Source of the DNA: SFHK01 sp045538305
GTDB taxonomy: Bacteria > Bacillota > Clostridia > Christensenellales > Aristaeellaceae
DNA: 64,000 nucleotides
Assembly (NCBI GenBank): GCA_045538305.1
Contig: JAZSRC010000037.1
Span: 1 to 64,000 of the forward strand
Direction: 5' to 3'
Made by a program: the position numbers and the translations under genes. This document shows positions 16,296 through 23,342 of the stretch, in pieces. The notes under the pieces are model-generated. The model was given only the letters and a program-made list of their open reading frames with translations. It searched no databases and had not been told where the DNA came from. Each line of letters opens with the position of its first letter. The first letter of the stretch is position 1.

Positions 16296-17352
16296 GGTAC
16301 ATCACCTCCGCGTAAATACTATCGCTTTCGATAGAGGAAAGAGCCTTTTCAATGCTGCTTTGCGGGCCCTTGAATACGGTAATCATTTTACCTAAGGGCT
16401 TTCCGTCCAGCATTTCGATGTTTCCATAAATAATGGAAATGTCAATATCAAAGGTTCTGGAAAGGTTCGATACCAGTGCGTGACCGGAAGAACTGCCATG
16501 GAACGAGAGCTCTACTACCACATCGCCCTTAGAAAGGCCGAGCGGCTCGATGATATCTTTAACATGATCCTTCACGCGTTCAACGCCGTCGGTTGTTCCG
16601 ATAAAGCGGCGGGTAATGGGCATCTGCGGATTGGAGAATACGGTATAAATGTCGCCGGTTTCTACTACCCGTCCGTTTTCCATTACCGCTACGGAATCGC
16701 AGATTTGCTTGACAACCGCCATTTCATGTGTGATGACAATAACGGTAATGCCCAATTTGCGGTTCAGATCCTTGATGAGCGCCAGAATGTCCTGTGTGGT
16801 CTGCGGGTCGAGCGCGCTTGTGGCTTCGTCGCATAAAAGCACCTCAGGATCGCTGGCAAGCGCGCGGGCAATGGCTACGCGCTGCTTTTGTCCGCCGGAC
16901 AGTTCAGAGGGATACGAGTTGTATTTGCTTTCAAGGCCAACGATATTCAAAAGCTGCATCGCCTTTTGTCTGCGCTGCTGTTGAGACAGGGAAGAGCCCT
17001 TCAGTGGGAACATGACGTTGTCAAGCACGGTTCTTGACTTCATCAGGTTAAACAACTGGAAAATCATGCTGATTTTTTTGCGGGCTTTTCGTACACGTGA
17101 TTCCGGCATAGCGGTCAGCTCTCTACCGTTAACAAATACTTTGCCGCTGGTCGGACGCTCAAGAAGATTAATGCATCTTACGAGCGTGGATTTGCCTGCG
17201 CCCGAAAAACCGATTATGCCGTAAATGCTGCCCTTTGGAATGTCGAGCGTTACATCTACAAGCGCCTTTACGCCTACGGCTCCGGTATTGAACGTTTTGT
17301 ACAAATGCTCAATGCGGATCATCGGTTCCTGTTTCTGTATACGCTGATTCAT
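16285..17352 (-). CDS. metN: Methionine ABC transporter ATP-binding protein MetN
   Basis: A 355-residue ATPase. The nucleotide-binding domain shows Walker A GFSGAGKST, Q-loop FQLFNL, signature LSGGQKQR, Walker B VLLCDEATSALDP and a switch His in VITHEM. Residues from about 265 to 355 form the C-terminal NIL (C2) domain, which in E. coli MetN binds methionine and causes transinhibition of uptake. The start is placed at ATG 17352; a second in-frame ATG at 17322 is equally possible because neither has a strong ribosome site. It is first in the operon and lies 43 nt after a leader terminator, so its transcription is probably set by attenuation. Confidence 0.94.
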   Translation of the reverse strand: MNQRIQKQEPMIRIEHLYKTFNTGAVGVKALVDVTLDIPKGSIYGIIGFSGAGKSTLVRCINLLERPTSGKVFVNGRELTAMPESRVRKARKKISMIFQLFNLMKSRTVLDNVMFPLKGSSLSQQQRRQKAMQLLNIVGLESKYNSYPSELSGGQKQRVAIARALASDPEVLLCDEATSALDPQTTQDILALIKDLNRKLGITVIVITHEMAVVKQICDSVAVMENGRVVETGDIYTVFSNPQMPITRRFIGTTDGVERVKDHVKDIIEPLGLSKGDVVVELSFHGSSSGHALVSNLSRTFDIDISIIYGNIEMLDGKPLGKMITVFKGPQSSIEKALSSIESDSIYAEVMYRAN

Positions 17353-17394
17353 TTTGTATATGCGCCCCGTTTCGTTATGTTGATGATGAATAAT

Positions 17395-17428
17395 AAAAAA
17401 TCAGGCGGGCCGCTGCGGCCTGCCTGAT
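17395..17428 (-). terminator. Leader terminator (attenuator) before metN
   Basis: On the minus strand a 13-bp GC-rich stem with one A-C mismatch (arms 17428-17416 and 17412-17400, 3-nt loop) ends in TTTTTT (17400-17395). It lies between the Met-rich leader peptide and metN, with no other promoter in between, so transcripts must read through it to express metNIQ. Confidence 0.9.
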
Positions 17429-17471
17429 GGGAATTCAAGTATCTTGAACGACCCTATGGCTTGACGCTTCA
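17429..17471 (-). promoter_or_regulatory. Alternative hairpins in the metN leader (candidate antiterminator)
   Basis: Between the leader stop codon and the terminator the minus-strand RNA contains a 6-bp hairpin TTCAAG-ATA-CTTGAA (17448-17434), flanked by GGG/CCC and then GCC/GGC pairs whose 3' half is the first part of the terminator 5' arm, so the two folds exclude each other. A second hairpin pairs GGCTGA at the stop codon with TCAAGCC just downstream and competes for the same GCC. A longer stem pairs leader codons 5-9 with the end of the leader. These pairings were found by eye; their order and stability are not resolved. Confidence 0.5.
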
Positions 17472-17552
17472 GCCGATGCAAACGAGAATAGACATGCACA
17501 TCATCATGTACATGCTCATTCGCATCATCATGGCTGAAATACTTCTCAGCAT
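17469..17552 (-). CDS. Methionine-rich leader peptide of the metNIQ operon
   Basis: A 27-codon open frame with ten Met codons (positions 1, 8-10, 12, 14, 16-18 and 20), plus two Cys codons at 19 and 25. It has an excellent ribosome site (GTTAGGAGAA, 8 nt before the ATG) and begins about 26 nt after the predicted transcription start. It is followed after about 40 nt by an intrinsic terminator and then metN. By analogy with the his, trp and leu leaders, ribosomes stalling at Met codons when charged Met-tRNA is scarce would alter leader folding and allow transcription of the uptake genes. The arrangement is seen directly; the mechanism is inferred. A copper-binding Met-rich peptide is a less likely alternative given the context. 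Confidence 0.85.
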   Translation of the reverse strand: MLRSISAMMMRMSMYMMMCMSILVCIG

Positions 17553-17584
17553 AAGGCGATTCTCCTAACCTCATTGATGCAGTT

Positions 17585-17614
17585 ATTATACGGTGTAATG
17601 CATATGTTTGTCAA
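17585..17614 (-). promoter_or_regulatory. Promoter of the met leader-metNIQ transcript
   Basis: On the minus strand a consensus TTGACA (17614-17609) and TATAAT (17590-17585) are separated by 18 nt. Expected start of transcription is near 17578, giving a short 5' end before the leader peptide. Confidence 0.88.
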
Positions 17615-17636
17615 TGAAAACCACTGAAATTAACAT
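17608..17636 (+). promoter_or_regulatory. Possible divergent promoter of the M20 amidohydrolase gene
   Basis: TTGTCA (17608-17613) and TAACAT (17631-17636) are 17 nt apart. The -35 element overlaps the -35 element of the oppositely oriented met leader promoter. The -10 is a poor match. Confidence 0.4.
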
Positions 17637-17717
17637 TGATTATCGAATTGAATTTGCAGGAAATGGGAAAGCATCTATCGAAAAAGTGCATCAAAACCAT
17701 GCAGGGAGGATTTGAAT

Positions 17718-18881
17718 ATGGATTTTCTTTCGCTTGCGACAGCGGAAAAGGAATATACAAGCAAAAAATACCGCCAGTTTCACAGGATACCGGAAAAATC
17801 AAAATGTGAAGTATTAACAAATGAAAAAATCCGTGAAGCCCTTGCGGAAGCGGGCATTGAATACCTTGCGCCCAAGGATAATATCACCATTGCGGTTATT
17901 CGCGGCGCAAAGCCGGGACGCGTCTGCGCGATCCGTTCCGATACGGATGCGCTGCAGCTGACGGAGGAAACCGATCTGGAATTCGCGTCCGAAACGCAGG
18001 GTATGATGCACGCCTGCGGCCATGACGCGCATATTTCCATCGGCCTCACCTGCGCGAAGATTCTTAATTCAATCAGGGACGAGCTTTCCGGAACCGTGAA
18101 AGTGATTTTTCAGCCTGCGGAAGAGGGAGAGCTTGGCGCACAGTATGTAATTGAGACGGGCCTTGTAAACGATGTAAACGCGTTTTTCGGCGTGCATGTG
18201 TGGAGTCCCTTCAAATCGGGCGAAATGCGCATTTCACCCAAAGGTGTAGCGGCCAGCACCGATATGTATACCGTCAAAATTACCGGCCGCGCGGGACACG
18301 GTGCGATGCCGGAAGCCTGTATCGATACGGTTGTATGCGCATCCGCTCTGGTTATGAATCTGCAAATGATTGCGTCGCGTTTTACTTCACCCTTCGCGCC
18401 GGTGGTTGTGACGGTGGGCTCGGTGCATGCCGGAACCCGATGCAACATCATCGCGGGTGAAGCAATACTGGAAGGAACGATCCGAACCTTTGACCCGGAC
18501 GTATTTAAGGCCGTGCATGAGCATTTTGCGCGCATTGTCAGGGATACCTGCTCAACCTATGGCTGCGCCTATGAAATCGATATGCGAAACGCCTGCGGCG
18601 TGACGTACAACGATGAAGCGCTTACCCGGATGGCGCTTGAAAATGCCAGAAAGATTGCCCCTGAAAGCGAGGTTGGAGCTGATATTCCAACAACGCTAGG
18701 CGATGATTTTGGCGAGTACCGCGCGATTGCGCCGGTTTGCTATATGAAGGTTGGCATCAATAATCCGGAGATTGACGCCGTGTACGCTCACCATCATCCG
18801 AAATTCAAAGTGGATGAGGACGCGCTACCGCGTGCTGTTGCATGGCTTTTATCAAACTGCGAAACATTTCTCAATTCGTAA
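17718..18881 (+). CDS. M20 family amidohydrolase (N-acyl amino acid / hippurate hydrolase type)
   Basis: A 387-residue dinuclear-zinc peptidase/amidase. Metal ligands are visible in RSDTDAL (about 75), HACGHDAH (about 97-104), PAEEGE (about 133, with the catalytic Glu) and a late HHHPKF near residue 360. A dimerisation (lid) domain is inserted around residues 180-295 and carries RAGHGAMP. Such enzymes release amino acids from N-acyl forms such as N-acetyl or hippuryl derivatives. ATG 17718 is chosen because GGGAGGA lies 7 nt upstream; a TTG at 17712 is too close to that site. It is divergent from the methionine transport operon, which hints at a role in amino-acid salvage. Confidence 0.92.
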   Translation: MDFLSLATAEKEYTSKKYRQFHRIPEKSKCEVLTNEKIREALAEAGIEYLAPKDNITIAVIRGAKPGRVCAIRSDTDALQLTEETDLEFASETQGMMHACGHDAHISIGLTCAKILNSIRDELSGTVKVIFQPAEEGELGAQYVIETGLVNDVNAFFGVHVWSPFKSGEMRISPKGVAASTDMYTVKITGRAGHGAMPEACIDTVVCASALVMNLQMIASRFTSPFAPVVVTVGSVHAGTRCNIIAGEAILEGTIRTFDPDVFKAVHEHFARIVRDTCSTYGCAYEIDMRNACGVTYNDEALTRMALENARKIAPESEVGADIPTTLGDDFGEYRAIAPVCYMKVGINNPEIDAVYAHHHPKFKVDEDALPRAVAWLLSNCETFLNS

Positions 18882-18890
18882 ATATGTTTG

Positions 18891-18920
18891 AGCTTCGCCT
18901 TCCCGGCGAGGCTTTTTTTT
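18891..18920 (+). terminator. Intrinsic terminator after the M20 gene
   Basis: A 9-bp stem (18891-18899 with 18905-18913, one G-U pair) with a TTCCC loop runs into eight Ts. Confidence 0.9.
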
Positions 18921-18979
18921 ATTTGACAAGACAACATGATAAAACCGGAAATAAAAGGTCAAATACTTCGAATATACGC

Positions 18980-19008
18980 TTGTGAAAATGCGCGTTTCGT
19001 GCTATTAT
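18980..19008 (+). promoter_or_regulatory. Promoter of the kinase-gnd-larA-like operon
   Basis: TTGTGA (18980-18985) and TATTAT (19003-19008) are 17 nt apart; TGC precedes the -10, giving an extended -10 character. Transcription would start about 30 nt before the kinase start codon. Confidence 0.6.
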
Positions 19009-19044
19009 TATGTAAAAATCTTGCTTGGCAAGGAGAATGAACAT

Positions 19045-20103
19045 ATGAAAAAGTATAATCTGATCACAGCTACCAGCATGGGCGTTCGTATTACGCCTGC
19101 CGATCGTCAGCCCGTAGGCATTGGCAATCACTATACCATGCAAGCCACCAGCGCCGAAAGCAACGTACTGAATGTTTCTTCTTCTTTGGGCCTCAGCACC
19201 AAGGTTCTTACCGCCTTTGTTGCCGGAAGCCCCATTGCTGCCTTCATCAAAGGCGAACTGCGCCGCCGCAACATTCAGTTTGAAGGGCCCGAAGTAGAGC
19301 AGGGCGGTCCCTGGGGCTATCGCCACCAGTTCAATATCGCCGATACCGGTTTTGGCATGCGCGGCCCGCGCGTACACAACGATCGTGCAGGCGAAGTCGG
19401 AAGAACGCTGAAGGTGGAGGATCTTGATCTTGAAAAGATCTTTAAGACCGAGGGCGCAGAATTGATGCACATCTCCGGCCTTTTTGCAGCGCTTTCCCCG
19501 GAAACGGGCGATTTGTGCCTGAAGCTGAGCGAGTATGCAAAGGAAAATGGCACCAAAATCAGCTTTGACCTCAACTATCGCGCATCCTTTTGGAAGGGCC
19601 GTGAAAAAGAGCTGCGCGCAATTTTCTCCCAGATTGCCGCCCGTTCCGACATTCTGATCGGCAATGAAGAGGACTTCCAGCTTGCTCTCGGCATCGAAGG
19701 CCCTGAAGCCGGCGGAAAGGATCTGGCCAGCAAGATCGATTCCTTCAAGGAAATGATCTATCGTGTAAAGGAAGCATATCCCAACGCCAAGTACTTTGCG
19801 ACCACCCTGCGCCAGGTTATCAACGTAAACGCGCACATCTGGGGCGCAATTCTGTATGCGGACGGCGAATGGTTTATTGAAGAACCCCGCGAGATTCCCG
19901 TGCTTGACAGAATCGGCGGCGGCGACGGCTTTGTAGGCGGTATGCTGTATGCGTATCTTAAGAAATGGGAGCCTTCCGAGTGGGTTAAGTTTGGATGGGC
20001 AACCGGCGCGATGGCCGTTACCATGCTGGAGGATTATGCAACGCCTGCGGACGAAGAGCAGGTATGGAGCGTATGGAAGGGCAATGCCCGAGTAAAGAGA
20101 TAA
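19045..20103 (+). CDS. PfkB/ribokinase-family sugar or sugar-acid kinase
   Basis: A 352-residue kinase of the KDG-kinase-like branch of the PfkB family. The C-terminal PfkB signature appears as DRIGGGDGF (about 290-298) with the catalytic Asp in GGGD, and a GGPWGYRHQF segment in the substrate-lid region. The start at 19045 is supported by AAGGAGAA 8 nt upstream; earlier in-frame ATGs overlap the promoter. The immediate neighbour, 19 nt downstream, is 6-phosphogluconate dehydrogenase, so the likely product is a phosphorylated sugar acid that Gnd can use; gluconate is the simplest candidate, 2-keto-3-deoxygluconate the main alternative. Family is secure, substrate is inference. Confidence 0.85.
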   Translation: MKKYNLITATSMGVRITPADRQPVGIGNHYTMQATSAESNVLNVSSSLGLSTKVLTAFVAGSPIAAFIKGELRRRNIQFEGPEVEQGGPWGYRHQFNIADTGFGMRGPRVHNDRAGEVGRTLKVEDLDLEKIFKTEGAELMHISGLFAALSPETGDLCLKLSEYAKENGTKISFDLNYRASFWKGREKELRAIFSQIAARSDILIGNEEDFQLALGIEGPEAGGKDLASKIDSFKEMIYRVKEAYPNAKYFATTLRQVINVNAHIWGAILYADGEWFIEEPREIPVLDRIGGGDGFVGGMLYAYLKKWEPSEWVKFGWATGAMAVTMLEDYATPADEEQVWSVWKGNARVKR

Positions 20104-20122
20104 AAAAGGAGATAAAAACAAT

Positions 20123-21574
20123 ATGAGCAAGCTTGCAGATATTGGTCTTATCGGTCTTGCCGTTATGGGTGAGAACCTCGTAATGAACATGGAATCCAAG
20201 GGCTTCACCGTTGCCGTATTCAACCGCACCACTTCCAAGGTGAAGGATTTTGTGGAAGGCCGCGCGAAGGATAAAAACATTATCGGCTGCTATTCCATGG
20301 ACGAACTTGTTCAGAACCTCGCCAAGCCCCGCAAGGTAATGATGATGGTTAAGGCAGGCGCTGCCGTCGATTCCATGATCGATCAGCTTCTGAACGTGCT
20401 TGAGCCCGGCGACATCATCATCGACGGCGGTAATTCCCATTTTCCCGATACCGCCCGCCGCACGAAGTATGTAGAGGAGAAAGGCTTATACTACATCGGC
20501 ACCGGCGTTTCCGGCGGTGAAGAGGGCGCTCTTAAGGGCCCCAGCATGATGCCCGGCGGTTCTCCCGAGGCATGGCCGTTTGTAAAGCCCATTTTCCAGA
20601 GCATCTGTGCTCACGTAAACGGTGAACCCTGCTGTGACTGCGTAGGCGAAAACGGCGCAGGCCATTTTGTTAAGATGGTTCATAATGGCATTGAATACGG
20701 CGATATGCAGCTGATCTGCGAAGCGTATCAGCTGATGCGCGACTATCTCGGCATGTCTGCAGACGAAATGCACGAGGTGTTCAAGAAGTGGAACGAAGGC
20801 GTTCTGGACAGCTATCTGATTGAAATCACTAAGGACATCCTTGCCAAAAAGGATGAGGACGGCGAACCTCTGGTTGACAAGATTCTCGATACCGCAGGCC
20901 AGAAGGGCACCGGAAAATGGACCGCAATCGCAGCGCTTGATGAGGGCATGCCGCTGACGCTGATCGGCGAAGCCGTATTTGCCAGATGCCTGAGCGCTAT
21001 TAAAGACGCCCGCGTTGAAGCCAGCAAGGTTCTTGTCGGTCCCGAAAAGAAGTTTGACGGCGATAAAGAGGCGTTTATTGAGAATATCCGCAAGGCGCTG
21101 TACGCAGCCAAGATCATCTCTTATGCTCAGGGCTATGCACTGATGCGCGCTGCGGCGAAGACCTATAACTGGAATCTTAACTACGGCGGCATTGCGCTCA
21201 TGTGGCGCGGTGGCTGCATCATTCGTTCGGTATTCCTGGGCAAAATCAAGGATGCTTTCGAGAAGAATCCGGAGCTTGACAATCTTCTGCTTGACGAATA
21301 TTTCACAAAGGAGATCGAGGCATGCACCGACGGCTGGAGGAACGTCTGCGCGCAGGCTATGCTGGCCGGCATTCCCGTTCCTGCAATGAGCTCTGCGCTT
21401 AGCTATTTTGACGGTATCCGTACCGCGCGTATGAGCGCAAACCTGCTGCAGGCGCAGCGCGACTATTTCGGCGCGCATACCTATGAGCGCGTTGATGCGC
21501 CCCGCGGCCAGTTCTTCCACACCGACTGGACCGGACATGGCGGAAATACCACGGCCAACACCTACAACGCATAA
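20123..21574 (+). CDS. gnd: 6-phosphogluconate dehydrogenase, decarboxylating
   Basis: A 483-residue enzyme of full family length, oxidising 6-phosphogluconate to ribulose 5-phosphate and CO2 with NAD(P)+. The Rossmann fold starts with GLIGLAVMGENLVMN (GxAxMGxN type). FNRTT, VMMMVKAG, IIIDGGNS, the substrate motif GTGVSGGEEGA (about 131-141) and the catalytic KMVHNGIEYGDMQ (about 186-198) are all present. The C-terminal helical domain ends with the GQFFHTDWTGHGG tail. Expressed between the PfkB kinase and the LarA-like gene, it probably drains a phosphorylated aldonate into the pentose phosphate pathway. Confidence 0.96.
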   Translation: MSKLADIGLIGLAVMGENLVMNMESKGFTVAVFNRTTSKVKDFVEGRAKDKNIIGCYSMDELVQNLAKPRKVMMMVKAGAAVDSMIDQLLNVLEPGDIIIDGGNSHFPDTARRTKYVEEKGLYYIGTGVSGGEEGALKGPSMMPGGSPEAWPFVKPIFQSICAHVNGEPCCDCVGENGAGHFVKMVHNGIEYGDMQLICEAYQLMRDYLGMSADEMHEVFKKWNEGVLDSYLIEITKDILAKKDEDGEPLVDKILDTAGQKGTGKWTAIAALDEGMPLTLIGEAVFARCLSAIKDARVEASKVLVGPEKKFDGDKEAFIENIRKALYAAKIISYAQGYALMRAAAKTYNWNLNYGGIALMWRGGCIIRSVFLGKIKDAFEKNPELDNLLLDEYFTKEIEACTDGWRNVCAQAMLAGIPVPAMSSALSYFDGIRTARMSANLLQAQRDYFGAHTYERVDAPRGQFFHTDWTGHGGNTTANTYNA

Positions 21575-21592
21575 ACAGGGGAGACGATTACC

Positions 21593-22867
21593 ATGCTGAG
21601 TTTTTCACAGTATGCCCCCCGCGCGCAAGGGCTTGACGACAGCGAAATCCGCAGCGCGCTTGAAAAGGCGCTTTCCGACGTTCGGATGAATCTGAAAAAG
21701 GTTCTGATTCTTCCGCCGGATTATACCCGTTTTCATTCCTGTGCCGGACGCATTACCTGGCATTTGTACGACATGCTGAAAAACCACTGCGAAGTGGATA
21801 TCATGCCGGCGCTCGGTACGCATGTACCCGTTACCGAAAGCGAATGGAAAGCGATGTTCGGCGATATTCCCTATGAAAAAATGCTTGTGCACGGCTGGCG
21901 CACCGATGTTCAGAAGGTAGGCGTAGTTCCGGGCGAATATGTGAGCGAGATTTCCGAAGGATTGGTCAATGATCCGATCGACGTGGAAGTGAACAAACGC
22001 CTGCTGGATCCGTCCTACGACCTTATTCTCTCCATCGGACAGGTGGTTCCGCACGAGGTTGTCGGAATGGCGAACCGAAATAAGAACATCTTTGTCGGCT
22101 GCGGCGGCGCTTCCATGATCAATTCTTCCCATATGCTGGGCGCGTTCTACGGCCTTGAACGCATCATGGGCAAGGACCATACGCCGGTTCGCAATGTATT
22201 TGATTACGCGGAAGAGCATTTTCTTAAGGACATTCCGCTTTCCTACATCCTCACCGTTACCGACGCACCTGGAGGAAAGCCCCGCATGCACGGCCTGTTC
22301 ATCGGCCGCGAACGCAAATACTTTGAGGAAGCTGTTGCGCTTGCCCAGAAGGTCAATTTGACGTTTGTGGATAAAACCTTTAAAAAGGTTGTTGTGCTTC
22401 TTGACGGCGAGGAATTCAAGTCTACCTGGCTTGGAAACAAGAGCGTATACCGCACCCGCATGGCGATACAGGACGGCGGAGAACTGATTGTTCTAGCGCC
22501 CGGCGTTGATAAATTCGGAGAAGATCCTTCCATCGATAAGCTCATCCGCAAATACGGCTACTGCGGCCGTGAAAAGGTGCTTGAGCTTGTCAAGGAGCAC
22601 GAGGATCTGCGCGCCAATCTGTCTGCCGCCGCTCATCTGATTCATGGCTCCGGCGACGGACGATTCTCAATAACCTACTGCACCCGTCATGTTTCCAGGG
22701 AAGAAGTCGAGGGCGTATGCTATGGTTACATTCCCTATGAAGAGGCGGCTAAGAAATACAACCCCGAAATCCTGAAAGACGGTTGGAATACGCTGGAAGA
22801 CGGCGAGGAGATTTACTACATCTCCAATCCCGCGCTCGGCCTTTGGGCGGATCGTGCGAAGTTCTGA
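21593..22867 (+). CDS. LarA-family nickel-dependent hydroxyacid racemase/epimerase (DUF2088)
   Basis: A 424-residue LarA-superfamily enzyme. Residues matching the known catalytic set of Lactobacillus plantarum LarA are recognisable with the exact spacing: His154, Lys164 and His180 (LarA His174, Lys184, His200), plus His77 in ALGTHVP for the first catalytic-region His. Lys164 would bind the nickel-pincer cofactor. The N-terminal PPDYTR motif and GQVVPHEVVG are also typical. The superfamily includes racemases of lactate, malate and phenyllactate and a gluconate 2-epimerase (GntE). Its position behind a sugar-acid kinase and Gnd favours an aldonate such as gluconate/mannonate. The cofactor genes larB, larC and larE are not in the window. 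Confidence 0.85.
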   Translation: MLSFSQYAPRAQGLDDSEIRSALEKALSDVRMNLKKVLILPPDYTRFHSCAGRITWHLYDMLKNHCEVDIMPALGTHVPVTESEWKAMFGDIPYEKMLVHGWRTDVQKVGVVPGEYVSEISEGLVNDPIDVEVNKRLLDPSYDLILSIGQVVPHEVVGMANRNKNIFVGCGGASMINSSHMLGAFYGLERIMGKDHTPVRNVFDYAEEHFLKDIPLSYILTVTDAPGGKPRMHGLFIGRERKYFEEAVALAQKVNLTFVDKTFKKVVVLLDGEEFKSTWLGNKSVYRTRMAIQDGGELIVLAPGVDKFGEDPSIDKLIRKYGYCGREKVLELVKEHEDLRANLSAAAHLIHGSGDGRFSITYCTRHVSREEVEGVCYGYIPYEEAAKKYNPEILKDGWNTLEDGEEIYYISNPALGLWADRAKF

Positions 22868-22884
22868 CAATCGGATTTCATACG

Positions 22885-22918
22885 GCCGGAATGCGTTAAA
22901 GCGTTCCGGCTGTTTTTC
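22885..22918 (+). terminator. Intrinsic terminator after the LarA-like gene
   Basis: A 10-bp stem with one G-U pair (22885-22894 with 22901-22910) is followed by TGTTTTTCTT. Confidence 0.88.
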
Positions 22919-22944
22919 TTCCTTCATGAATTTGCTGATTGCGC

Positions 22945-22973
22945 TTGCTTAAGCCGGCTGCAAATGGTATACT
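22945..22973 (+). promoter_or_regulatory. Promoter of the yerC-pcrA-ligA operon
   Basis: TTGCTT (22945-22950) and TATACT (22968-22973) with a 17-nt spacer, about 60 nt before the first gene. Confidence 0.65.
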
Positions 22974-23033
22974 AATAATGGTATTATATAATGATTTCAG
23001 CCTTGGTTTGAACCGGATAAGGGGGCAGCGCGC

Positions 23034-23342
23034 ATGTATCAATCGAAGTTTATGAATGAACATACGGATATGCTGGTCGAAGCACTGTTGAAAATGGAAA
23101 ACAAAGAGGAGTGCTATCGGTTTTTGGAGGATCTTTTGACCATTCGCGAGATGGAAGATCTTTCTCAGCGGCTGCAGGTGGCAAAGCTGCTCACCGAAAA
23201 AATTACCTATACCGATATTACGCAGAAAACAGGCGCGTCATCGGCTACGATCGGTCGCATAAACCGCGCTTTGATGTACGGCGCGGACGGATATAAAATT
23301 GTACTGAACAAGCTTAAAGACACAGGAGAAACCGATGATTGA
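23034..23342 (+). CDS. yerC: TrpR-like YerC/YecD family DNA-binding protein
   Basis: A 102-residue all-helical protein of the TrpR-like YerC/YecD group. The helix-turn-helix is in the second half (YTDITQKTGASSATIGRINRAL, about 59-80; quoted as landmark ends YTDITQ and IGRINRA). The family resembles Trp repressor but the regulated genes and any ligand are not established. In B. subtilis yerC also lies near pcrA and ligA, so the order is conserved. The last codons overlap the pcrA start by 8 nt, indicating coupling. The ATG is preceded by a G-rich GGGGG ribosome site. Confidence 0.88.
   Translation: MYQSKFMNEHTDMLVEALLKMENKEECYRFLEDLLTIREMEDLSQRLQVAKLLTEKITYTDITQKTGASSATIGRINRALMYGADGYKIVLNKLKDTGETDD

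Noticed and set aside
17395..17580. SAM riboswitch or T-box before metN
   Set aside because: No S-box core, no T-box sequence (TGG-N-ACC) and only about 180 nt of leader, most of which is the translated Met-rich frame.
18919..20280. 453-codon minus-strand frame opposite the PfkB kinase
   Set aside because: Antisense shadow; the kinase on the plus strand has clear motifs, a promoter and a ribosome site.
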